Assembly (NCBI GenBank): GCA_031273385.1
Contig: JAISRY010000026.1
Location: 1 to 8,999 of the forward strand
From: Tannerellaceae bacterium
GTDB lineage: Bacteria > Bacteroidota > Bacteroidia > Bacteroidales > Tannerellaceae
Direction: 5' to 3'
Length of the DNA stretch: 8,999 nt
In this document: positions 1-6,535 of the stretch, piece by piece
Position numbering within the stretch: the stretch's first letter is position 1
Layout of the letters: each line of letters starts with the position of its first letter
The notes under the pieces: model-generated
What the model saw: only the letters and a program-made list of their open reading frames with translations
The model's database searches: none
What the model was told of the DNA's origin: nothing
Position numbers and translations under genes: made by a program

Positions 1-1636
1 TGAATATCTCCAGGTTTTTGGCTTTCAGTACGCCGGTATAGCGGCTTATCTCGTTGAAATCGGGGTAGACGCACCATTGTCCGATCTCATGGCTTACGGC
101 GGGCATCCCTTTGGGAATCTTCTCCCGCCAGTCGTAATCGGTGCGGGGCGGCTGGGCATTGATGATGCTCTGCAGGCCTTCGCCCCATCCCTGTATGCGC
201 GGCTCTGGCATATTCCAGTAATCGGCGTTTTCGGCATGCGCCCAACCTGCTGCGCTGGCGTAGACCCTGCGGTTGTCTTTCTTTTTCCAGTAATCGACCA
301 GTTCCGATAAAAAGCGGGAGCGGTTCGCTCCGCCGGGTTCGTTTCCGTAGGTCAGCATACAGAAAGAGGGGTGGTTGCCGTAGGCCGCCAGTATCCTGTC
401 GCTCTCTTCACGGATCCAGCGGTCGATCTCCCCGCCGTCGCCTACGGTCGTCCAGGCGGCACATTCGACTTGCAGGTAAACGCCCATGCTGTCCGCCACG
501 TCAAAGGCCACTTCCGGCGGGCACCAGGAATGGAAACGGACATGATTCAGTCCAAAGTCTTTGCACGCGCGGTAGATCTTCGCCCAATAACTGCGTTCCA
601 TGGAGGGGTAGCCGGTCAGCGGAAAGATGCAACATTCCAGCGTCCCGCGCAGGAACACCGGCTGCCCATTGACGGCAAAGCGCGTATGATCCCGCTTAAA
701 CTCCCTAAACCCAAACGAAGTGCTGACCTCGTCTTTCCCGCCAGGGAAAGTGAGGGTCGTCTTCAACCGGTAAAGGTTAGGCGTATATTCCGACCATAAC
801 AACAGCTCCCCCTCCGCCATTCGTAATTCATAATTGGCAATTGACAAGTCGTCCCCAGGCGTAATTCGTAATTCGTAATTCGTAATTGATCCGAGTTGCA
901 GGGAGAGGTTGGCCTTTCCGCTGGGGCTCGTCCCTTTCAGGCGAACCGTTACGTTGACTTTTCTGTTCGGTATATCGGGATAGACCTGTATGTCTTCGAT
1001 GTAGAGGTCGGGTTTGGCGGAAAGGGATAGCTGTCCGATGCAGCCGTTCCAGTTGCTTTGCGTATGGTCGGAAACGCTGTGGGCGTTTATGCCGACGGGG
1101 ATATGGATACGGTTGTCAATCTTGAGCGTCAGCGTATGGCGCCCTGGGGTCAAGGGGGATAGGAGGTAACGGTGCGGGGTAGAGAGGCTTTCTTGTTTGC
1201 CTACCTCCACGTCGTCGACATAGAGGGTGGTTTCCCAGTGCGTCCGTTCGAGGGAGAGGCAGAGGGTTTTCCCTTTCCAGCCTGCCGGAATGACGACCTC
1301 TTTGGTGTACCAGGCTACGCCGACATAGTGCTTCTCCGGGTTCAGCCAAAAAGGTACCTTTATATTCCCTTTCTGCCTGTACTTTTCGTATTCGGGGGCT
1401 TTATACCACGCGTCGTCGACGATACCCCCCGTCCAAGGCGTGTGGATGTCAATGTCGTTGCCGACACCCTGTTCCTGCAACGACCCGGGCAGGCGGATCT
1501 TCGTCGTAGTACTGTCGGCGTCTAACCGGACAGTCCATTCCCCTGCCAGGGAGATGGCCTGTGCGTTCGTTTCCTGTATGATACATCCATACATACCGAA
1601 CGCAACCAACAATGATAACATGATACGTTTTCTCAT
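1..1636 (-). CDS. Secreted glycoside hydrolase family 2 enzyme (beta-galactosidase/beta-glucuronidase-like), C-terminus cut by window edge
   Basis: Exported GH2 retaining glycosidase; 545 codons are visible and the reading frame is still open at base 1. The start ATG is at 1636-1634, 7 bp after the stop of the upstream gene. Residues 1-27 form a signal peptide: basic start (MRKR), hydrophobic core, and a likely signal peptidase I site after A25-Q-A27. C18 in MYGC is a poor lipobox. The sugar-binding jelly roll (about 30-215) carries the family motif HSVSDHTQSNWNG (186-198). An immunoglobulin-like domain follows (about 220-315), then the TIM barrel from about F320 (FAVNGQPVFLRG). Barrel motifs are NHVRFHSW (364-371), YGNEP with acid/base E433, and SHEIGQW with E517 as likely nucleophile. 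Both catalytic glutamates are present, so it should be active. Substrate is not predictable; beta-galactoside, glucuronide or another glycoside are all possible. A repeat-derived insert occupies residues about 250-274 of the Ig-like domain. It is the third visible gene of the operon. Confidence 0.93.
   Translation of the reverse strand, partial: MRKRIMLSLLVAFGMYGCIIQETNAQAISLAGEWTVRLDADSTTTKIRLPGSLQEQGVGNDIDIHTPWTGGIVDDAWYKAPEYEKYRQKGNIKVPFWLNPEKHYVGVAWYTKEVVIPAGWKGKTLCLSLERTHWETTLYVDDVEVGKQESLSTPHRYLLSPLTPGRHTLTLKIDNRIHIPVGINAHSVSDHTQSNWNGCIGQLSLSAKPDLYIEDIQVYPDIPNRKVNVTVRLKGTSPSGKANLSLQLGSITNYELRITPGDDLSIANYELRMAEGELLLWSEYTPNLYRLKTTLTFPGGKDEVSTSFGFREFKRDHTRFAVNGQPVFLRGTLECCIFPLTGYPSMERSYWAKIYRACKDFGLNHVRFHSWCPPEVAFDVADSMGVYLQVECAAWTTVGDGGEIDRWIREESDRILAAYGNHPSFCMLTYGNEPGGANRSRFLSELVDYWKKKDNRRVYASAAGWAHAENADYWNMPEPRIQGWGEGLQSIINAQPPRTDYDWREKIPKGMPAVSHEIGQWCVYPDFNEISRYTGVLKAKNLEIF
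822..887. repeat. 7-bp tandem repeat inside the GH2 coding sequence, encoding NYELRIT-type peptide
   Basis: On the plus strand the unit CGTAATT occurs four times without error at 860-887. Three diverged 7-bp units lie at 822-842 (CGTAATT, CATAATT, GGCAATT), separated from the perfect block by a 17-bp non-repeat stretch (843-859). Read on the minus strand in the GH2 frame, three 7-bp units equal seven codons. The array therefore encodes ITNYELRIT (251-259) and, after a PGDDLS spacer, IANYELRM (266-273). The reading frame continues intact into the LLLWSEYTPNLY segment typical of GH2 Ig-like domains. Repeats of this sequence are, to my knowledge, common in Bacteroidales intergenic DNA; finding one within a conserved enzyme is unusual. 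Confidence 0.9.
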
Positions 1637-1643
1637 AACCTGT

Positions 1644-4600
1644 TTATTTTAATAGTTTGTAGTGTATTTGTACGCCTTGATGGTTGTTGTCCATCTCGTG
1701 TGCGACGGCGAAATGGTGGGCGGCTTTTTGGCGGTTGCCGAGGCCTGCATGTCCCAATCCCATCAGGTAGTGGCAATGGATACGGTTTTTCTTGTCCATA
1801 TCATCTTCCCATATCTGCAAGTCGGGGAGCGAGACGGCGAAATAATCCAGTTTAAAGAGGTCGAAGAGGTGTTTCTCGCCATAAGATACCAGGCGGTTGA
1901 AGCGGCTACGGGCTTCGTCTTCCCTGTTGAGGCGGCGGAGGGCGAGCCCCTGGTAGAAGATCTTGTCCGGCTTCCGGTCGTTGTAGTAGATGGCGGCGGC
2001 CGGTTCGCTGTCTCCCCTGCTTGCCTTTTGGAAGTAAGGGATCGCCTCTTCGGTTTTCCCCATGGCATCGAGGAGGCATCCTTTATAGTAGTCGAAATCG
2101 TTTTCCTGGGCGCCGTAGAGCTTTCCCTCCCCGAGGTTGGGCGGGTAGAGGTAGCATTGGTCGATGAGGGTGAGCGCCTCGGCCGGCTTTCCGGCCTCCA
2201 TATACCGTTTGGCCAGCTCCACCCTTGCCAACTGGTATTGGGCGGGCGCTTTTCCCTCGCCTCCCTCCCAGGGGTGGAACTTCCGGCGGTCGATCAGGTG
2301 GATGGCCTCTTCGTAGCGTTCGAGCTGATTGAGTAGCGTCGCATATTCGAGGTAGAGGTCGTCGCGCTTCCAGGCGGTTTCACGGTGGGCGTCGAGGAAT
2401 GTGAGCCGCTCGGCGTGCGGACGGTTCAGCCGTTTGTACAGCTGGTCTAACTCCATCAGGATACGCGCATCCGAAGTGTCGAGGGAAAAGGCCTTTTCAA
2501 GCAGCCGGACGGCCTCTTGCTTTTCGTCCCGCTTGTTGAAAGCGGCTAGGGCGAGGTTCCGCATGACGGTTGGGAAAGCGGGGTCTTGCCGCAGGGATCG
2601 CTCCCAGCAGGCGATCGCCTCATCATACTGCCGTTTGTCGTACCACAGGTTTCCCAACAGGTACGACGCTTTCGGCGTATGCGCCTCCATGCCGATAGCG
2701 GCCTGCAAAGCGAGGATAGCCTCCAGGCGGTTGGGGAAGCAGCATCCCGGCTCTTGCCGTTCGGCCAGGCGTACCATCCTTTCCGCCTCTTCGGTCTGCC
2801 CAAGCTGCGCCAACGCCCAGGCGGTATAATAATAGATCATGATCTCCACCCCTTCGATCCGCGCTATGGCCATACGGCCTACCGAGAGGGCTTCATCCCA
2901 GCATCCGGCCAAGGCATAATCGACGATCAGTTCGGCATAGTTGTGGGACTCCCCGCGCATGAGGAGGCAGAAGTCCTCCTCGTCGACTGATGCTCCCGTA
3001 AGGAGCTGCTTCTCGAAAAGGCAGCCGGTATTAAAGGGGTCTATCTTCAGGGAATCTTCGATGAAAGAGAGGGCTTCGCCATGCTGTCCGAGACGGCGCA
3101 GGATGGCCGTCTTCAGATGCCTTGCGCAATGGTTGTGCCAGTTCCGCAGCAACGATTTCCCTACTTCGTACAACGCCTCTTCCCATTCCCCCTTTATGCA
3201 GGACAGTTGGGCGAGGGCGTAGTAAGCGGCATCCTGCCAGGCGGCGTTCCAGCAGGCTTTGTAGAAGTGGCCGTAGGCTTCGTCGTATTTCCCCTGGTAC
3301 TTGAGCGACAGGCCGAGGTTGTAGAACGGTTCCCCATCGTATGGATTGGGGTTTCGTCCGGTCAGCGTCGCGATAGCCCTCCGCAGGAAAGGTTCGGCCT
3401 GTTCGAACTGCCCTTTGCGGATGAGCCGTAGCCCCATGGCGTTGTTGTTGCGGACATCGTCCGGGTCGCGGCGTAACGCCTCCAGGTAATAGGCTTCCGG
3501 CTGGTAGGTGGCATGGCGGTATTGCTCCAGGTGCAGGCCTGTCAGGTAGAGCTGCTCGGCGGAGGGGAGGGCGGCGGGGCCTAAGGCGGCGGAGGCAGGG
3601 TTGGGGACAGGTTTGATCTCGTCCGGCTCGGGTGTCCAGGAGAGCAGGCATTTGCCGGCGGGGGAGTAGATGCGGAGGTCTATCCCGTCGGTGGAGGCGA
3701 TGGGGACGGCGGCTTCCAGCAGGTGCAGGGGCGAGATGTCCGCCGTCGTCTCGAAGCAGGTGACGCCCGCTTTCCTTATGAGGATACGCAGCTGCTTTTG
3801 CTCGGATGTGGCAAAGACTTTCAGCGTGCAGCGCCCATCCTCCGGCGTGATGTTCATCAGGAGGTCGGGGGAGGCGTTTTTCACTACGCCCAGCTCGCGG
3901 TACGGCATAAAATACTGGGTAAAGGCCTTCTCTTCGTAGGGTTGAAGCCAGGAGAAATCCGGTTGGTTGTCGGTATAGACGCCGGTCATCAGCTCGATGT
4001 ACGGCCCATCGGCATCCGTCAGGTTGCGATCCCAGGCGCGGCCAAAGTCGCCGTTTCCCCATGTCCACTGCTTCTTTCCGGGTGAAATATGGTGGTTGGC
4101 CACGTGCAGGAGGCCGGCGCGGGTATCGTTTTCGTAGCCGCCGACAAAGTCGTAGCGGGAGTTGACCGCCATATAGGAGGTCGGGACGGGGATGTTTTTG
4201 TAGCGTGAAATATCGACCCCCGCCGCGTAGTCTACCTTATAATATACGCCGGTAGCTACCGGATACCGCGAGACGTCGCGCTTGCCATGGTCGAAGACGG
4301 CATGCACATCCGCAGGGAATACCGACTGGTAGGAGTCGTTCACGGCAACCGCCGGATTCGCCCACCAGAGGAACGTCTGCGGTAGCGGGGCGGGGTTGTA
4401 GAGCCTCCCCCGTATTTCGAGGACGGCGCGTCCGGGAGAAAGCCTGAAGCCGGCCATCCCCTTTTGGTGAAACATCCGCTCCCTTTCGCTCACCCATACG
4501 ACGGCGCTCCCGTCGGCACACTCCTCCAGCGTATAGTCCACCGGCAGAAAGGTACTGGGACGGTGGTGCTGCGGCCAGTTAAACTCGATACCGCCGGAAA

Positions 4601-4934
4601 TCCAGGGGCCTGTCAGTCCCACCAGCGCCGGCTTGATCACATGGTTGTAGTAGATGAAATGACGCTCCTTTATCTTGTCGTAGGCCATCTGGATACGCCC
4701 GCCCAGTTCGGGGAGGATCATCACCCTGAGGTATTCGTTTTCCAGGAAAACGGCCTGGTAGGGCTTCTCTTCGCAGACGTCGCAGATCTTCTCAACGACA
4801 GGGTAGGGATACACGGCGCCGCTGCTCCCCTGGTAGACGCGCTTTTCCAGAAATACGGGGTTCTTTTCCGGTTGGCCTGTACCGTAAGTAGGTAAAAGGA
4901 TCTCCTCTTTCCACACGTTCACTTTCTTGTCCAT
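1644..4934 (-). CDS. DUF5107 domain / tetratricopeptide-repeat protein, cytoplasmic
   Basis: A 1096-residue protein without signal peptide or membrane segment, so probably cytoplasmic. Residues about 35-345 match the DUF5107 family, which is thought to have a galactose-mutarotase-like beta-sandwich fold. Its hallmarks are visible: LPELGGRIQ (74-82), GGIEFNWPQHHRP (114-126), TWGNGDFGRAWDRNLTDADG (291-310), ELMTGVYTDNQPDFSWL (314-330) and FMPYRELG (342-349). A beta-rich linker (about 350-450) leads to TPR helices from about 465 to 1085, with clear units such as YNLGLSLKYQGKYDEAYGHF (538-557) and YLLGNLWYDKRQYDEAIACW (758-777). Between TPRs sit two related loops, FHPWEGGEGKA (886-896) and LYPPNLGEGKLYGAQEND (929-946). 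The ATG at 4934 lies 5 bp after the symporter stop, with AAGGG overlapping that stop as ribosome binding site; the 7-bp gap to the GH2 gene indicates co-transcription. The domain suggests carbohydrate binding, epimerisation or hydrolysis, and the TPRs suggest protein contacts, but no reaction is established that I know of. Confidence 0.92.
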   Translation of the reverse strand: MDKKVNVWKEEILLPTYGTGQPEKNPVFLEKRVYQGSSGAVYPYPVVEKICDVCEEKPYQAVFLENEYLRVMILPELGGRIQMAYDKIKERHFIYYNHVIKPALVGLTGPWISGGIEFNWPQHHRPSTFLPVDYTLEECADGSAVVWVSERERMFHQKGMAGFRLSPGRAVLEIRGRLYNPAPLPQTFLWWANPAVAVNDSYQSVFPADVHAVFDHGKRDVSRYPVATGVYYKVDYAAGVDISRYKNIPVPTSYMAVNSRYDFVGGYENDTRAGLLHVANHHISPGKKQWTWGNGDFGRAWDRNLTDADGPYIELMTGVYTDNQPDFSWLQPYEEKAFTQYFMPYRELGVVKNASPDLLMNITPEDGRCTLKVFATSEQKQLRILIRKAGVTCFETTADISPLHLLEAAVPIASTDGIDLRIYSPAGKCLLSWTPEPDEIKPVPNPASAALGPAALPSAEQLYLTGLHLEQYRHATYQPEAYYLEALRRDPDDVRNNNAMGLRLIRKGQFEQAEPFLRRAIATLTGRNPNPYDGEPFYNLGLSLKYQGKYDEAYGHFYKACWNAAWQDAAYYALAQLSCIKGEWEEALYEVGKSLLRNWHNHCARHLKTAILRRLGQHGEALSFIEDSLKIDPFNTGCLFEKQLLTGASVDEEDFCLLMRGESHNYAELIVDYALAGCWDEALSVGRMAIARIEGVEIMIYYYTAWALAQLGQTEEAERMVRLAERQEPGCCFPNRLEAILALQAAIGMEAHTPKASYLLGNLWYDKRQYDEAIACWERSLRQDPAFPTVMRNLALAAFNKRDEKQEAVRLLEKAFSLDTSDARILMELDQLYKRLNRPHAERLTFLDAHRETAWKRDDLYLEYATLLNQLERYEEAIHLIDRRKFHPWEGGEGKAPAQYQLARVELAKRYMEAGKPAEALTLIDQCYLYPPNLGEGKLYGAQENDFDYYKGCLLDAMGKTEEAIPYFQKASRGDSEPAAAIYYNDRKPDKIFYQGLALRRLNREDEARSRFNRLVSYGEKHLFDLFKLDYFAVSLPDLQIWEDDMDKKNRIHCHYLMGLGHAGLGNRQKAAHHFAVAHEMDNNHQGVQIHYKLLK

Positions 4935-4939
4935 ATCCC

Positions 4940-6313
4940 TTATTTCGTTAATTCTTTTTCAATCTCTTCGAGGCTTTTCCCCTTTGTTTCGGGCAACAGG
5001 GCACGGATAAAGAGGAATCCGGCCAGGCAGATACCGCCATACACCCAGAACGTACCGGAGGCTTTCAGCCACTCGTTCAACAGGGGGAACGTATAGGTCA
5101 GCAAGAAACAGGCCGCCCACAGCGAAAAGGTCGACAGCGCCATCGCCGCCCCACGTATCTGCGCCGGAAATATCTCCGACAGCACCACCCACACCACCGG
5201 CGCCAGCGACATCGCATAGCAGGCGATCGCCAATACCACCAGGCACAGCATCGGCCAACCGCTCACCCCGACGTAATAACACATACCCATCACGGCATAG
5301 ATCACCGCCAGCCCCGACGCCCCGGCAAGCATCAACGCCCGACGCCCCCATCGGTCTACCGTATAAATGGCCACAAACGTAAACGCCACATTCGTAACGC
5401 CCGTCACCACAATATTCATCAGCACATCGGATACGGCATAGCCGGCGGCGGAGAAAATCTCGTGCGCATAGTTGAAGATCACATTGATCCCGCACCATTG
5501 CTGGAATATGGCCAGGACGATCCCGATGAGCAGGACGCGCCGCACGTTGGGCCGCAGCAACGTTTTCCAGTCGCCCTTCCCCCTCCCTTGAGGCAGCGCG
5601 CGGATCTCGTCCATCTCCTTGTCGGCATGACGCGCTCCCCCGATCCGGGCAAAGACCATCCGCGCCGGCGCCTCCTTGCCGTTGATGGCCATCCAGCGCG
5701 GGCTTTCGGGGATAACGAATGTCAGGATAAAGAATAGCGCAGCGGGGATCAGCTCCGCCCAGAACATCCAGCGCCACGCCCTGTCGATCGCTTCGGCAGT
5801 CAGTATGCCGCTATCGGGCATGAAATAGGCGCCAATCCGCCAGTTGGCCAACTGAGCGGCTAAGATACCCAGTACGATAGTCAGTTGGTTCAACGAAACG
5901 AACCGCCCCCTGACGGCAGCCGGCGACACCTCGGCAATATAGATAGGCGAAATATTGGAGGCGATCCCAATCCCGAATCCCCCCAGGATACGGTAGAGGA
6001 CAAACCAGGTAAAGCCGCCGGTCGCCCCCGTCCCGTAGGCCGAGACGACAAACAGCGCCGAAGCGATGATCAGCATCTTCTTCCTCCCGTAGCGGTCGCT
6101 CCACGCCCCCGCCATCCATGCCCCGGCCAGGCAACCGGCCAGTGCGCTGCTCATCGCCCACCCCCTGAGGGCGGCAGAGGCCTCCAACCCGAAAAAGGGT
6201 TCGTAAAAGATCTTCGCCCCCCCGATGACCACCCAGTCATACCCGAAAAGCAACCCTCCCATAGCCGAAACCAGGGTAATCAGCAATAAATAGCCCGTAT
6301 TCCTCTTCTCCAT
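4940..6313 (-). CDS. MFS sugar:proton symporter (XylE/GalP/GLUT family)
   Basis: Inner-membrane sugar importer of 457 residues, the normal length for the family, with 12 predicted helices. Sugar-porter signatures appear in order: GYD (24-26) in helix 1, DRYGRKK (73-79), YRILGGFGIGIASN (107-120), PESPRW (202-207), QQWCGIN (271-277), DRWGRR (320-325), PVVWVVLSEIFPAQIRG (372-388) and PETKGKS (441-447). By alignment to E. coli XylE, Q271, Q272, N277 and W375 correspond to sugar-contacting residues. D26 and R108 correspond to the D27/R133 pair linked to proton coupling, so symport rather than facilitated diffusion is inferred. The sugar (xylose, galactose, glucose, arabinose or other) cannot be told from sequence. 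It is the first gene of the minus-strand operon. No Shine-Dalgarno sequence precedes the ATG; the leader is AT-rich, as is common in Bacteroidota. Confidence 0.95.
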   Translation of the reverse strand: MEKRNTGYLLLITLVSAMGGLLFGYDWVVIGGAKIFYEPFFGLEASAALRGWAMSSALAGCLAGAWMAGAWSDRYGRKKMLIIASALFVVSAYGTGATGGFTWFVLYRILGGFGIGIASNISPIYIAEVSPAAVRGRFVSLNQLTIVLGILAAQLANWRIGAYFMPDSGILTAEAIDRAWRWMFWAELIPAALFFILTFVIPESPRWMAINGKEAPARMVFARIGGARHADKEMDEIRALPQGRGKGDWKTLLRPNVRRVLLIGIVLAIFQQWCGINVIFNYAHEIFSAAGYAVSDVLMNIVVTGVTNVAFTFVAIYTVDRWGRRALMLAGASGLAVIYAVMGMCYYVGVSGWPMLCLVVLAIACYAMSLAPVVWVVLSEIFPAQIRGAAMALSTFSLWAACFLLTYTFPLLNEWLKASGTFWVYGGICLAGFLFIRALLPETKGKSLEEIEKELTK

Positions 6314-6412
6314 AATATATATAGTATAATGTTGACAGACAAAATAAGGCAGAAAGTAAAAGAGAAAAAATAGACAAAAAAAATAATTGATGGACTATCT
6401 TACGCTAATAAG

Positions 6413-6475
6413 TCTCTTAAGTCTCTTAAAATTCTTAAGATTCTTAAGCCTCTTAAGATTCTTAAGATTCTTAAG
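6413..6475. repeat. Seven tandem 9-bp units centred on CTTAAG
   Basis: The array has seven consecutive units of exactly 9 bp: TCTCTTAAG (6413-6421), TCTCTTAAA (6422-6430), ATTCTTAAG (6431-6439 and 6440-6448), CCTCTTAAG (6449-6457), then ATTCTTAAG twice (6458-6466, 6467-6475). Six of the seven carry the perfect palindrome CTTAAG, and the second unit has one change. The only other variation is in the first two or three bases of each unit. It lies in the shared promoter region, with its right end 60 bp from the hydrolase start and its left end about 100 bp from the symporter start. It could be a slippage-prone spacer, a set of regulator sites or simply a neutral repeat; the sequence alone does not decide. 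Confidence 0.93.
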
Positions 6476-6498
6476 AATGAGTGAGTAAGAATAATAAC

Positions 6499-6506
6499 TA
6501 CCTTTA
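6499..6506 (+). promoter_or_regulatory. Candidate -7 box for the alpha/beta hydrolase gene
   Basis: TACCTTTA matches seven of eight positions of the Bacteroidales primary sigma factor -7 consensus TAnnTTTG and lies 29 bp before the start codon. No clear TTTG -33 element is present. The position where one would be expected falls at or just after the last unit of the 9-bp repeat array. This is a weak, single-motif prediction. Confidence 0.3.
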
Positions 6507-6521
6507 CGCCACTTATTATCT

Positions 6522-6529
6522 AAAAAAGG
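6522..6529 (+). promoter_or_regulatory. Ribosome binding site of the alpha/beta hydrolase gene
   Basis: AAAAAAGG ends 6 bp before the ATG at 6536. This supports that start over the ATG at 6531, which is too close to the site and opens a frame (ATG ACA TGT TAA) that stops after three codons. Confidence 0.6.
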
Positions 6530-6535
6530 TATGAC

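Larger units (their letters stand above)
6314..6535. promoter_or_regulatory. Divergent AT-rich intergenic region holding both promoters
   Basis: The 222 bp between the two divergent start codons contain no gene. It is much richer in A+T than the flanking genes. From left to right it has an AT-alternating stretch next to the symporter start (about 6311-6330), an A-rich tract on the plus strand (about 6351-6386) and the 9-bp repeat array (6413-6475). On the minus strand TTATTTTG at 6347-6340 matches seven of eight positions of the Bacteroidales -7 consensus TAnnTTTG, but no TTTG -33 box lies at the usual distance. The minus-strand promoter is therefore located only approximately. No attenuator or riboswitch is recognised. 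Confidence 0.6.

Noticed and set aside
371..799. 142-codon plus-strand open frame, with similar frames at 77-310 and 1172-1525
   Set aside because: All are antisense to the GH2 gene, which carries clear family motifs throughout.
1549..1636. GH2 protein as a lipoprotein through C18
   Set aside because: The residues before the cysteine (M-Y-G) do not fit the lipobox, which prefers Leu at -3, while an A-Q-A signal peptidase I site follows at 25-27. A lipoprotein is not fully excluded.
1662..2336. 224-codon open frame on the plus strand
   Set aside because: It is antisense to the TPR region. Its Val/Glu-rich composition mirrors the codons of the real gene and it has no family motifs.
3031..4068. 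345-codon open frame on the minus strand
   Set aside because: It lies wholly inside the DUF5107-TPR gene in another frame of the same strand. Its translation is rich in Arg, Pro and His with no domain pattern, as expected from an out-of-frame reading of GC-rich coding DNA.
6325..6337. TATAAT followed by TTGACA on the plus strand, resembling sigma-70 promoter boxes
   Set aside because: The boxes are in the wrong order and only 1 bp apart, and Bacteroidota use a different consensus. This is chance in AT-rich DNA.
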